The notes beneath the pieces are model-generated. The model saw nothing but the letters and a program-made list of their open reading frames with translations, searched no databases and had not been told where the DNA came from. A program made the translations under genes and the position numbers. A stretch of 33,051 bases of DNA from Chloroflexi bacterium UBA4733 (GTDB taxonomy: Bacteria; Chloroflexota; UBA4733), in the NCBI GenBank assembly GCA_002404055.1, contig DHIZ01000070.1, forward strand, positions 12,797-45,847. The letters run 5' to 3'. This document shows, one piece after another, positions 1 to 8,963 of the stretch; position 1 is the first letter of the stretch; each line of letters starts with the position of its first letter.

Positions 1-1764
1 GATGAGGCGCGTCGACTCCTCCAGTTTGGGCAACACCCAGGCGTGGCGTGCCGCTGCTTCGGCCAGCGCGGCCGCGACGTCCAGATCGGCCAGCACGCCG
101 GCAGCGGCAACGAGACGCTCGCTGCTGCCCGCCAATTCAGCAACCAGCCGGCCGAAGGTCGCGCGTTCCACGGCTTGAAAGCGCTCCTCCGCGCTGAGAA
201 TCAGGGTTTCCCGTTCCTTCAAATCGGCGGTGACGTAGCGCTCGGCGCCCGCTAGGGTCTGTTTGCGCTGGTACTCGGCAGGAATCTCCGCACGGTTGGC
301 GTTGCTGATTTCCAGGTAGTAGCCGAAGACCTTGTTGAAGCCGACTTTCAGGTTGCGAATGCCGGTTCGGCTGCGTTCCTGCCCCTCCAGCGCCGCGACC
401 CAGACCTTCGCGTCGTAGGCTGACGCTTCGATCTCGTCCAACTCGGCATCAAACGCCGGCCGGATGCTGCGGAGGGGTCCCAGGGCAGCCGGCGGCTCGT
501 CCATCAGGGCGCGCTGCAAAAGGGCGCACTCAGTTCCCAGGTCGGGTAACGTCGTGACCGCTGCGGCGATCACCGCCGGCGCTCCGGCCAGCAAGGCAAC
601 GAACTCAGGCAGCGCCGCCAGGCCGGTGCGCAGGGAGCCGAGTTCGCGCGGACTTACGGTGCGCGTCGCCAGGCGTCCCGCCAGGCGTTCAAAGTCCGGC
701 AGCTTGTCCAGGGAAGCGCGTAGGCGCCGTCTGAGATCGTCAGCCTCCTTGAGCTCCGTGACCTTCTCCAGGCGGCTCAGCAACGGGGGTAGTTCCAAGA
801 GCGGCTGGCCCAGGCGACGACGCAGCAAGCGAGCGCCCATGCTGGTAACAGTTTCATCCAACGCGCCCAGCAGCGAGCCGCGCGGATCGCCGCTACGATT
901 GCCGCTCCAGATTTCCAGGCTGCGCACAGTCGCGTCGTCCAGTTGCATGTACTGTTCCACGTGATAGGTGGTGAGCGCCTGCAGATGCGCCAGGGCAGCT
1001 TTCTGGTTCTGGCGCAGGTACTGAATCAGGGCGCCGGCGGCGCAGATCGCCAGGGGTAGACCGGCACAGCCGAACCCTTCCAGTGAAGAAACCGCAAACT
1101 GTTCCTGAAGGGCCAGGCGGGCGTCAGTCTCGGCGAAGATCCAGGCAGCTTCCGCCGACACCTGCTGGCCGGCCAGCAGGCCCGGTTCAGCGTCATTGTC
1201 GGCATCGTCGTCCTCTTCGGAGCCTGCCTGATCCACGGGTACCAGCAATTCGGCGGGACGTAGCCGGCGTAGTTCGGCGGCAATGATGCCGCGTAGTTCG
1301 CTGCCGCCAAATTGGGTGCAACAGAACTCACCGGTGGAGACGTCGGCAAAGGCGAGGCCGGCCTGTCCGCGCTGCTGAATCAACGCCGCAAGATAGTTAT
1401 TCTCGGCGCCGGTCAGCATGGTCGGTTCAACGACAGTGCCCGGTGTCACCACCCGCACCACGTCACGCGGGACGAGGCCCTTGCTGGTTGCCGGATCCGC
1501 CATCTGCTCACAGACGGCGACCTTGTAACCGCGCTTGACCAGCCGGGCCAGGTGGGTCTCCAGCGAATGGTGTGGAACGCCTGCCAGCGGTATGCGGCTG
1601 CCGCGGCCCATCTCCCGGCTGGTGAGCACGATCTCCAGTTCACGCGAGACGACCAGCGCGTCGTCATCAAAGGTCTCATAGAAGTCGCCGAGGCGGAAGA
1701 ACAGGATGGCGTGCGGGTAGCGGCGCTTCAGGTCGAGGTACTGTTGCCGGATGGGTGTTTCCAT
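1..1764 (-). CDS. mutS: DNA mismatch repair protein MutS, N-terminal 588 residues (runs off left edge)
   Basis: Reverse-strand translation is open from 1764 to the window edge. The N-terminal mismatch-recognition domain carries the F-x-E motif (F28-Y29-E30 in GDFYETF), the phenylalanine that stacks on the mismatched base and its partner glutamate. Further on come the AVCEQM segment typical of domain I, the core-domain segment GFGCAG, and the clamp/lever segment with KVGFNKVFGYYLE. The window ends just before the expected ATPase domain, so Walker motifs lie outside. MutS binds mispaired DNA and recruits MutL. The start at 1764 is where family similarity begins; an in-frame ATG at 1776 would add four residues, and neither has a strong ribosome-binding site. 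It is divergent from the RHS gene. Family call is secure; start is moderately sure. Confidence 0.95.
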   Translation of the reverse strand, partial: METPIRQQYLDLKRRYPHAILFFRLGDFYETFDDDALVVSRELEIVLTSREMGRGSRIPLAGVPHHSLETHLARLVKRGYKVAVCEQMADPATSKGLVPRDVVRVVTPGTVVEPTMLTGAENNYLAALIQQRGQAGLAFADVSTGEFCCTQFGGSELRGIIAAELRRLRPAELLVPVDQAGSEEDDDADNDAEPGLLAGQQVSAEAAWIFAETDARLALQEQFAVSSLEGFGCAGLPLAICAAGALIQYLRQNQKAALAHLQALTTYHVEQYMQLDDATVRSLEIWSGNRSGDPRGSLLGALDETVTSMGARLLRRRLGQPLLELPPLLSRLEKVTELKEADDLRRRLRASLDKLPDFERLAGRLATRTVSPRELGSLRTGLAALPEFVALLAGAPAVIAAAVTTLPDLGTECALLQRALMDEPPAALGPLRSIRPAFDAELDEIEASAYDAKVWVAALEGQERSRTGIRNLKVGFNKVFGYYLEISNANRAEIPAEYQRKQTLAGAERYVTADLKERETLILSAEERFQAVERATFGRLVAELAGSSERLVAAAGVLADLDVAAALAEAAARHAWVLPKLEESTRLI

Positions 1765-2154
1765 CGCGCTCAGCATACGTGCCGTGTGTGCCGGCGTCAA
1801 GGCTCCGTGGGCGTGCGACGAGCGGCCGCCTGTTCCTGCTCGATTGTCGCCTGCAGGCAGGCTAGCTAGCCAAGTGCGGGGAGCGTGCAACAACAAGCGG
1901 TCCCGCTCACGCCGCGCGGGAACCTGGCTTGAACTGGGTCGCTTCGCTCCAGCATGCCGTTGCTATTGCAGTCGTGGCAGCGTTGCTCCGGTCCGCACGA
2001 GTCCCCGATATAGCCCAGATTGGGTATCCACGTCTCCCCCAAACGGGCGGCGTGTCCCATGCATCGGCCAATGATGGGTAGGCTATCTCGTTTACCGCCC
2101 GCCTTGCGGCTGTTCCTCTGCCAACCGGCGCATCCCGGCAGCCTCACAGCGATC
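1765..2154. other. Divergent intergenic region mutS / RHS gene, no gene seen
   Basis: About 390 bases separate the mutS start from the ribosome-binding site proposed for the RHS gene. Short reading frames here resemble no known protein and lack convincing ribosome-binding sites. A perfect 12-bp palindrome (GGCTAGCTAGCC) sits at 1860-1871. No pair of promoter hexamers with good spacing stood out in either direction. Divergent promoters are expected here by position only. Confidence 0.5.
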
Positions 2155-2171
2155 AAGGGAGTACTCACCTG
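2155..2171 (+). promoter_or_regulatory. Ribosome-binding site and probable CTG start of the RHS gene
   Basis: AAGGGAG at 2155-2161 is a good Shine-Dalgarno match, followed seven bases later by CTG at 2169. The frame from CTG reads a normal Sec signal peptide: two arginines, a long Leu/Ile/Val core running through Met at 2214, then SATGAQA-A as a likely cleavage site. The ATG at 2214 lies inside the hydrophobic core and has pyrimidine-rich sequence upstream instead of a ribosome-binding site. No ATG, GTG or TTG occurs in frame back to the stop at 2079. A sequencing indel upstream is the alternative. Confidence 0.55.
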
Positions 2172-2213
2172 CGAGCATCCCGACTGTCCTGCCTGCTCCT
2201 GATTCTCCTGGTC

Positions 2214-5200
2214 ATGCAGTTCCTGCTGCCGATGTCGGCAACCGGCGCGCAGGCCGCAGCGCCGCTGCCATCGCCCAATCTGGCAGCAATGGTTCCGCCG
2301 ATTGGTTCAGCGCTTGCTCTCGCGCCAGCGGCTCCCGCGCTGCCGACCATCGCCACGCCGCTGCCCGTACCCAACGGCCGGCCCGCGCTGGCGCTCTCCT
2401 GGTCGACGGCCGACGCCGAGGTCGGGGTGCCGGTCGAGCTGACCATCGGCACGGCGGACGCGGCGGGCCGCCTCCAGCCCACGCTGGGCGACACCGTGCA
2501 GGTACACGTGTCAGACGACCGGGCCAAGATCGCGGGCGGAACCCCGTTGGCCGGCTCGCCCGGTCAGCGCGTCGCGGTCGCGCCATCCGGCGGCACTGCC
2601 CACCTGACTATCACCTTCACGCAACCAGGGACGCCGCAGGTGGAGGCCTGGCTGCAGCACAGCCCCGAGACGGTCGGCGTGAACGATCGGCTCCGGGTGC
2701 ATGCAGTGCATTTCGTTTTGACCGGACCAGGCACGGTCGATCAATACCGTCCGGCTGATTTCACCATCACTGCCCAGGACGAGCAGGGCAACCCGGTCGC
2801 CGGCTACCAGGGTGATCTCCTGGTTGCCACCAGCGACGGACGCGCGCTGCTGCAGGATGCCACGACGCAGGTGCGGCTGGCCCGCAACCTCGGCGGCCAT
2901 CGCTTCGGTCCCAATGACCACGGTCAGGCCGTGGTCCGCGTCACCTTCGCCCAGTCCGGCGCCCAAACGCTGCGCCTGCACCGCCCCGGCGCAACCGCGG
3001 TCCTCGCCACCATGGCGGTCCAGGTCATGGCCGCGCCGACCACGCTGGGAGCGGCCATCACGCCAACGGTCCTGCCAACCGCGACCAGCAGCCCCGCAGC
3101 GAGCACGACCGCCTCCTCAAGTTCAACCGTGCCTGGGGCGGCGCTGCCGAACGCTACGCCCACCGCTCGGCCACCCGCGACGCCAGCGCCCCGTGCGACG
3201 GCGACACCAACCGCTACGACGACCGCACGCGCCGCTGGGGCCACTCGCGCCGCAACCGCCCAGCCCAGGGCCACCAGGCAAACCGCCAGCACGGCGCCCT
3301 ATGGCGTTGGCGGCGCGCGCTTCTTCAGTCCCCTCTTGCCAGCGGCAGGGTCCGCTGTCCACGCCCAGGCTCCTCCCCTCACCGGAGCGAGCATCGCCCG
3401 GTTGGGGCCGACCCTCCTCGCCCTTGGCTCGCCCGGCTTCGCCGTCACCTTCAGCGTCAGCAGCGGCATCAACGCCGGCGTGCCGTTCAGCATGACCGTG
3501 CAGGCGCTGGATGTGGCCGGCTTGCCCGACCCCACCTATCAAGGCCCGCTGCAACTGCACTCCAGTGATCCGACGGTGGGGCTGCCCTACTTCAGCTTCT
3601 GCTCCGACGGCGTGTCGTACTATTACCAGAACTGCTACACCTTCACCCAGGCGGACCTGGGCCAGCACACCTTTGCCGTCAGCTTCAACACCGCCAACCC
3701 CAGCGGCCAGACCATCACCGCCGTGGACCCGCACAACACCGCGATGACCGGTACCAGCCCCGCCCTCCCCGTGGCCGAGACCTACCTCAGCGTCACCACC
3801 AGCGCCACGACCGTGGCCCAAGACGCCCCAGTGACGTTCACGGTGCAGGCCCAGGACGCCAACCAGCAGCCGGTAACCGGCTATCAAGGGACGGTCGGGG
3901 TGAGTTCCAGCTACAGCAGCGTCGGCAGTTGGGGCAGCGGCGTCAGTTGGTCCAACACCCACACCTTCGGCCCCAACGACGCTGGGCGCGCCGTGTTCAC
4001 CGTGACCTTCCGCAGCAGCGGCACGGAGACGGCCTCCTTCACCGATCAGGCCAACGGCAGCCGGGTGGAGACGACACCGCCCATCACCGTGACCGACCCG
4101 GCCTGGGGCTCCTACATCCACCGCTCCCATCCGACTGGCGCGAAGCTCCCCGATGGCAGCACGGTCTGGGCCTACCTGGGGGCCTGGGGGCGCATCTACA
4201 CCCGGCGCAACGTCGGCAGCGCCAGCGTGCCGGTGTGGGGGCCGCTCGTCACCGTGCGCGACGACCTGGGATCGGGCATCGGCGCGGAGTCGCCCAGCCT
4301 GGTCGCCTTCGGCAACACCCTGGCCTTGTTCCACGCCTTTAGCGATGGCACCTACGCGCAGGTCTGGGTTACGACGTCGAACGACCTGGGGAATACCTGG
4401 TCCGCGCCCGTGCAACTGAGCCTCGAGCCCGGCAACGTGGCGCGGGTGCAGGCGGTGGTCAGCGGCGGCACGGTGTTCCTGTTCTGGAGCCGCGCCAACA
4501 CCGACGGCACACTCGCTGAGATGACCAGCACCGACCTCAGCAGTTGGACTGCCAAAGCGATCGTGGGCCACACGGTAGGGCCGGTCGTGTCCAACACGAA
4601 CAGCAACTTCGGCATCGCCCGGCTGACCTCAGGTTCCTGGCTGCTGGGCTGGGTTGGCCTGAGCAACAGCCGGGAGTACAACGGCGAGGTCTACCAGAAC
4701 CCGGACTACCCCTCAGCCCAGGTGGCGACCTCGGCGGATCTGACCACCTGGTCGGCCACGACCGAGATCACGCTGCCCTACGAGAACCGCTACCCGAACG
4801 ACGTGGCGGTGGGCCAGGACCCGGGCAGCGGCCAACTCCTCGCCCTGACCGAGCAGGAGGTCAACTGGGACAACTACGTGATGGAGCGCACCAGCGCCGA
4901 TGGCGTGACCTGGAGCGCCCCGGCGACGGTGGCCTACGACCACGCCTTGCCCGATGATGGCTGGCAGGGCTTCTTCGCCTATATGCCGACGCTCATCGCC
5001 GGAACGACCTTGATGGCAGCGGGGATGTCGGCCTGTTACGGCCACCTCTCCCCCTGCTACGGGCAGTTCGGCGGCAACGACCCCAGCAGCGTGGAAGGGG
5101 TCGGTGTGGTGGACCTGGACGCGCTGCAGGAGCCCCAGTTCATCCCCACTGGCAGCGACCAACCCCAGACCAAAGACTGCCCGACGGGACTTTGCAGTCA

Positions 5201-8200
5201 GGTCCATGGGCCGGTGGACACCACCACCGGCGGGGAGTTGACGAGCGCTACTGACCTGACCATAGCGGCACGGGGCATGCCCCTGAGCGTCAGCCGCAGC
5301 TACCGTAGTCTGGACGGTGCGGCCGGGCAGGACAGCGCCTTCGGCAAGGGCTGGAGCTGGCTCTACGGCATGCACGCCGTCACCTTGCAGGGCGGCTCGG
5401 TGGCCATCGTGGAGGCGACGGGACGCCAGGCCATCTTCTGGAAGAGCGGCAGCGCCTGGACGCCGGCCGCCTACGTCAACGCCACGCTGACGGCTGGTTC
5501 CGGCGGCGGCTACGTGCTGACGCGCCACGACCAGAGCGTCTGGACCTTCGATGGCAGCGGCAACCTGCTGAGCATTACGGATCGCAACGGCAACAGCCAG
5601 ACGCTCAGCTATGCGGGAGGGCGGCTCAGCGCCATTACGGGGGCCGGCGGACGATCGCTGGCGGTGACGATGGATGGCAACGGCCACATCACGCAGATCA
5701 GTGGTCCGGGCAGTCTCAGTGCCGCCTACACCTACGACAGCAACGGCAACCTGGCGACGGCGACCGATCCCAGCGGCGCCGTGACCCACTACAGCTACGA
5801 CGGCCAGCACCAACTGCTGACGATCACAGACGGCAACGGCCACACCGTCGAGAGCAACACCTACGGCGGGGGCGGCCGGGTGCTGGCGCAGGCGGACGCC
5901 CTGGGCGCCGTCACCAGCTTCGGCTACGCGCTGCCCAGCACTGCCGGCGGTGGCGGCTACACGACCGTGACCGACGCCAGAGGCAACGAGACGGACTACT
6001 TCTACGACGCCAGCCTGCGCATGACAGAGCGCGATGCGCATCAGGGCAACATAAATGGGCCGCTCTTGCAGCGGGTGCAGTGGACCTACGACGCCGACAA
6101 CAACGTCACGAGTATGACCGACGCCAACGGGGTGGCAACCACGTACACCTACGACGGCAACGCCAACGTGCTGACCCGGACGATTGATCCGACCGGACTG
6201 AACCTGCGCTGGAGCTTCAGCTACGACAGCGCCAACGACGTGTTGACGGCCGGCGACCCGAACAGCCACACGACGACCTACGGCTACGATGGGCATGGCA
6301 ACCGGACGGCAGTGACCAATGCCCTGAACCAGACCACAGCCTCCGCCTATGACGGCACGGGGCAGCTCACCAGCGTCACTGATGCCAACGGCCACGCCAC
6401 GACCTTCGGCTACAGCGGCAGCGGGGACCTCGCCACGATCACGACCGCCGACAACGCAGTGACGACCATGGCCTACGACGCGGCGGGACGACTCACCGGC
6501 GTGACCGACCCCTTGGGCCACACGACGACGTTGGCCTACGATGGGGACAGCCGGGTGACGGCGCAGACCAATGCCCTCAACCAGACAACGACCTTTGCTT
6601 ACGACGCGGTGGGCAATCGCACCAAGGTGACGGACGCCTTGAACCGCGCAGTCAGCTATGGCTACGACGCCAAGAACCGGCTGCTGACTGTCACCGATGC
6701 CCTGGGGCAGGTGACGACGAACGCCTACGACCAGAACGACAACCTCTTGAGCGTCACCGACCCCAACGGCCACGCCACGACCGCGACCTATGACCCCCTC
6801 AACCGCCGGGTCAGCGCTGTCGACGCCCTGGGCAACCAGACGAGCTACGGCTATGACGCCGCCGGCAACCAGACCAGTGTCACGGACGCCTTGAGTCACA
6901 CCACGACGGATACCTTTGATCATGCCAACCGGCTCGTCAGCGTGACCGATGCCCTGGGCGGAAAGGCGAGCTACGGCTACGACGGGGCGGGCAACCGCAG
7001 CGGCGTCACGGACGCCAACAGTCACAGCCAGACCTTTGGCTACGACGACGCCAACCGACTGCTGACGGCTGCCGACGCCTTGAGCAACACGACGCACTAC
7101 AGTTACGACGCGGTGGGCAACCTGTTGCAGACGACCCTGCCCGGCGGGGCGGTCAACCGCCAGGGCTACGACGCGGCCGGGCGACGGACCAGCATGACTG
7201 ACGCCACGGGGATGACGACCTATGGCTACGACAACGCCAACCGGCTGACCAGCTTGACGGCTCCGTCCACGCCGCCGCTGACGACGACGGTGAGCCTGGC
7301 CTACGACGCGGCAGGGGAGCGCACCAGCCTGACCTACCCCAGCGGGCATCAACTCAGCTACGCCTACACGGCGAGAGGGCAACTGCAAAGCGTCACCGAC
7401 TGGCTGAGCAACCAGACCAGCTACAGCTACGACAACGCCGGGCGGCTCACATCCATCGCTTCACCCAACGGGGTGGCGGGCAGCCTGGGTTATGACAACG
7501 CTGACCGCCTGACGAGTGTGGCGTATCTGCAAGGCACCACCAGCCTGGAGAGCATCGGCTACACGCGCAACGCGGTGGGCGATCCCACGGCGATGACGGA
7601 CAGCACGGGCAGCACGAGTTATGGCTACGACGCCCTGGACCGGCTGACCAGCGCTGCCTACCCGAATGCCGACGCGATGAACTACGCCTACGACGCCGTG
7701 GGCAACCGCACGGGGCTCACCGTCAACGGCGTGCTGACGACGAGCGCCTTTGATGCGGCGGACCGGCTCACCCAGGCGGGGAGCACGACCTACACCTACG
7801 ACACCACCGGCAACCAACTGACGAAGACGGCGGCGGGCGTCACCACGACCTATGCCTACGACCTCTTGAACCGGCTGACGGGAATCAGCGGTCCGACCAC
7901 GGCGAGTTATGCCTACAACGGCGATGGGCTGCGGGTGGGCAAGACGGTGAACAGTGTCGCTACCAGCTACGTCTGGGACCCGACCGGGCTGGGCCACGTG
8001 GTGGCGGACAGCACTGGGGACGAGTACCTGTGGGGCCAGGGGCTGGTGGGCCAGGTGACGGGGCCGGTGGCCAGCTACGCCCACTCAGATGGTCTGGGCA
8101 GCATCCGCCTGGTGACGGGAGCCGCTGGGGTGGTGCTGGGGCGGCAGAGCTTCGACGCCTATGGGGCGAGCCGCAGCCAGTCGGGGACCCAACTGCCCTT

Positions 8201-8963
8201 TGGCTTCACGGGGGAGCAGACCGATGCCGAGAGCGGTTTAGTCTACCTGCGGGCGCGCTACCTGGACCCCAGCACGGGACGGTTCCTGACGGCGGACAGT
8301 TTTGGTGGGATGGCGAGCAATCCGCAGAGTCTCAACCGCTACGGTTATGCCGAGGGGAACCCGATCGAGAACACGGACCCGAGCGGGCACTGCCTGGAGG
8401 ACCTGTGCATCGGGGAAGCGTTTGCCGTGGCCGCCATGGTCTCGATCGTGGCGCCAGGGGCTGTCCAGTTCCTGCAGGATTTTGGACCGGAGGTCTACGA
8501 CACCATCGCCGCCGGCGTCTCCTCGCTGGCGGCGTCGAACGGCAATGACGCTGCGGCTCCGGGAGCCTGCCCTTACGCCACCGCCACGCCAGGACCGGCC
8601 ACCTCCGTGGCCCCAGCGCCGACGCCGGAGGACACAAGGTATCTCGTCTACCAATCAGTAAGCCCCGAAGGGGTACCACAGTACGTGGGAATCACGCGTC
8701 AGAGCCCGGGCCATCGCCAACGCCAGCATCGGACTAGCTACCTCAACAAAGGACCAGACTTTGTTATTCAACCCGTCGCGGGGTTGGGCGGCCTTTCGGA
8801 GGAAGACGCCCGATCAGCTGAGGAGGCGCTCATGGTTTACTACCAGTCACAGAACGTGGTCCTCATGAACCGCAACCACTCCATCGGTCCCAACCGGCCA
8901 GACTATGCTGAACGAGTGCAACGCGGATTCGACCTGCTCCGTGCGGCGGGCATAGTCCAGTGA
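2214..8963 (+). CDS. Secreted RHS/YD-repeat polymorphic toxin with GIY-YIG-like C-terminal tip
   Basis: Residues are numbered from ATG 2214 (2249 aa), although the true start is probably CTG at 2169. Order: signal peptide core; Ig-like segments (~60-255); Pro/Thr/Ala-rich linker (~282-362); two more Ig-like segments (~405-510, ~523-628), each with a GYQG or TYQG-type turn; a BNR/sialidase-like region (~630-980); a DUF6531-like segment (GPVDTTTGGE, ~1000-1070); a long run of YD repeats (~1110-1930); the RHS core (~1950-2059) ending in DPSGH; a hydrophobic stretch and Pro/Ala linker; and a ~110-residue tip from D2140. YD repeats and core normally form a shell enclosing the tip, as in WapA and RHS effectors. 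No PAAR or T6SS element is seen, so Sec export and contact-dependent delivery is inferred. The next gene overlaps by 4 bp and looks like the immunity gene. Architecture is secure; function in competition is inferred. Confidence 0.93.
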   Translation: MQFLLPMSATGAQAAAPLPSPNLAAMVPPIGSALALAPAAPALPTIATPLPVPNGRPALALSWSTADAEVGVPVELTIGTADAAGRLQPTLGDTVQVHVSDDRAKIAGGTPLAGSPGQRVAVAPSGGTAHLTITFTQPGTPQVEAWLQHSPETVGVNDRLRVHAVHFVLTGPGTVDQYRPADFTITAQDEQGNPVAGYQGDLLVATSDGRALLQDATTQVRLARNLGGHRFGPNDHGQAVVRVTFAQSGAQTLRLHRPGATAVLATMAVQVMAAPTTLGAAITPTVLPTATSSPAASTTASSSSTVPGAALPNATPTARPPATPAPRATATPTATTTARAAGATRAATAQPRATRQTASTAPYGVGGARFFSPLLPAAGSAVHAQAPPLTGASIARLGPTLLALGSPGFAVTFSVSSGINAGVPFSMTVQALDVAGLPDPTYQGPLQLHSSDPTVGLPYFSFCSDGVSYYYQNCYTFTQADLGQHTFAVSFNTANPSGQTITAVDPHNTAMTGTSPALPVAETYLSVTTSATTVAQDAPVTFTVQAQDANQQPVTGYQGTVGVSSSYSSVGSWGSGVSWSNTHTFGPNDAGRAVFTVTFRSSGTETASFTDQANGSRVETTPPITVTDPAWGSYIHRSHPTGAKLPDGSTVWAYLGAWGRIYTRRNVGSASVPVWGPLVTVRDDLGSGIGAESPSLVAFGNTLALFHAFSDGTYAQVWVTTSNDLGNTWSAPVQLSLEPGNVARVQAVVSGGTVFLFWSRANTDGTLAEMTSTDLSSWTAKAIVGHTVGPVVSNTNSNFGIARLTSGSWLLGWVGLSNSREYNGEVYQNPDYPSAQVATSADLTTWSATTEITLPYENRYPNDVAVGQDPGSGQLLALTEQEVNWDNYVMERTSADGVTWSAPATVAYDHALPDDGWQGFFAYMPTLIAGTTLMAAGMSACYGHLSPCYGQFGGNDPSSVEGVGVVDLDALQEPQFIPTGSDQPQTKDCPTGLCSQVHGPVDTTTGGELTSATDLTIAARGMPLSVSRSYRSLDGAAGQDSAFGKGWSWLYGMHAVTLQGGSVAIVEATGRQAIFWKSGSAWTPAAYVNATLTAGSGGGYVLTRHDQSVWTFDGSGNLLSITDRNGNSQTLSYAGGRLSAITGAGGRSLAVTMDGNGHITQISGPGSLSAAYTYDSNGNLATATDPSGAVTHYSYDGQHQLLTITDGNGHTVESNTYGGGGRVLAQADALGAVTSFGYALPSTAGGGGYTTVTDARGNETDYFYDASLRMTERDAHQGNINGPLLQRVQWTYDADNNVTSMTDANGVATTYTYDGNANVLTRTIDPTGLNLRWSFSYDSANDVLTAGDPNSHTTTYGYDGHGNRTAVTNALNQTTASAYDGTGQLTSVTDANGHATTFGYSGSGDLATITTADNAVTTMAYDAAGRLTGVTDPLGHTTTLAYDGDSRVTAQTNALNQTTTFAYDAVGNRTKVTDALNRAVSYGYDAKNRLLTVTDALGQVTTNAYDQNDNLLSVTDPNGHATTATYDPLNRRVSAVDALGNQTSYGYDAAGNQTSVTDALSHTTTDTFDHANRLVSVTDALGGKASYGYDGAGNRSGVTDANSHSQTFGYDDANRLLTAADALSNTTHYSYDAVGNLLQTTLPGGAVNRQGYDAAGRRTSMTDATGMTTYGYDNANRLTSLTAPSTPPLTTTVSLAYDAAGERTSLTYPSGHQLSYAYTARGQLQSVTDWLSNQTSYSYDNAGRLTSIASPNGVAGSLGYDNADRLTSVAYLQGTTSLESIGYTRNAVGDPTAMTDSTGSTSYGYDALDRLTSAAYPNADAMNYAYDAVGNRTGLTVNGVLTTSAFDAADRLTQAGSTTYTYDTTGNQLTKTAAGVTTTYAYDLLNRLTGISGPTTASYAYNGDGLRVGKTVNSVATSYVWDPTGLGHVVADSTGDEYLWGQGLVGQVTGPVASYAHSDGLGSIRLVTGAAGVVLGRQSFDAYGASRSQSGTQLPFGFTGEQTDAESGLVYLRARYLDPSTGRFLTADSFGGMASNPQSLNRYGYAEGNPIENTDPSGHCLEDLCIGEAFAVAAMVSIVAPGAVQFLQDFGPEVYDTIAAGVSSLAASNGNDAAAPGACPYATATPGPATSVAPAPTPEDTRYLVYQSVSPEGVPQYVGITRQSPGHRQRQHRTSYLNKGPDFVIQPVAGLGGLSEEDARSAEEALMVYYQSQNVVLMNRNHSIGPNRPDYAERVQRGFDLLRAAGIVQ
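5560..8010 (+). repeat. Tandem YD-repeat coding region
   Basis: Roughly 60-66 bp degenerate units encode YDxxGN-type repeats (Y-D-A-x-G-N-R/L-T-x-x-T-D-x-x-G). Many share near-identical short strings such as the TACGACGC and GGCAACC blocks. The regular GC-rich codons also open very long reading frames on the opposite strand, for example 4713-7388, which are by-products. The repeats encode the beta-sheet shell of the RHS protein and provide homology for recombination. Confidence 0.85.
7317..8090 (+). repeat. Direct repeat, parental copy within RHS gene
   Basis: This block matches 9799-10572 at a constant offset of 2482 bp with no net insertion or deletion. Checked anchors are GAGCGCA at 7317/9799 and GGCTGGTGGG at 8041/10523. 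Identity judged by eye is around nine bases in ten. It covers the last YD repeats up to just before the RHS core. Confidence 0.9.
8631..8960 (+). other. C-terminal toxin tip, GIY-YIG-like nuclease domain of the RHS protein
   Basis: Residues 2140-2249. LVY (Y2146) stands in for the GIY element and Y2157-V-G2159 for YIG. Basic residues follow (R2162, R2168, R2170, H2172, R2173), then the A-R-x-x-E element with probable catalytic E2203, and N2219 in MNRN. Spacing and order fit GIY-YIG nucleases used as tips of polymorphic toxins; DNA or RNA is the expected target. Codon choice changes here: ATT, TTT, AAA, CAA and AGT become common after the extremely GC-biased YD region, as expected of an exchangeable tip. 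Substrate cannot be told from sequence. Confidence 0.7.

Noticed and set aside
1866..2168. 100-codon reverse frame between mutS and the RHS gene
   Set aside because: No ribosome-binding site, no recognisable similarity, overlaps the expected divergent promoter region.
4713..7388. 891-codon open frame on the reverse strand
   Set aside because: It is antisense to the YD repeats; uniform GC-rich codons keep the opposite strand open. Its product is low-complexity Val/Gly/Arg-rich with no motif. The same applies to 3123-4571, 7461-8084 and 9943-10584.
5560..8010. Regular repeats as a possible CRISPR array
   Set aside because: The repeats are coding, degenerate, in frame with a YD protein motif, without constant-length unique spacers or cas genes.
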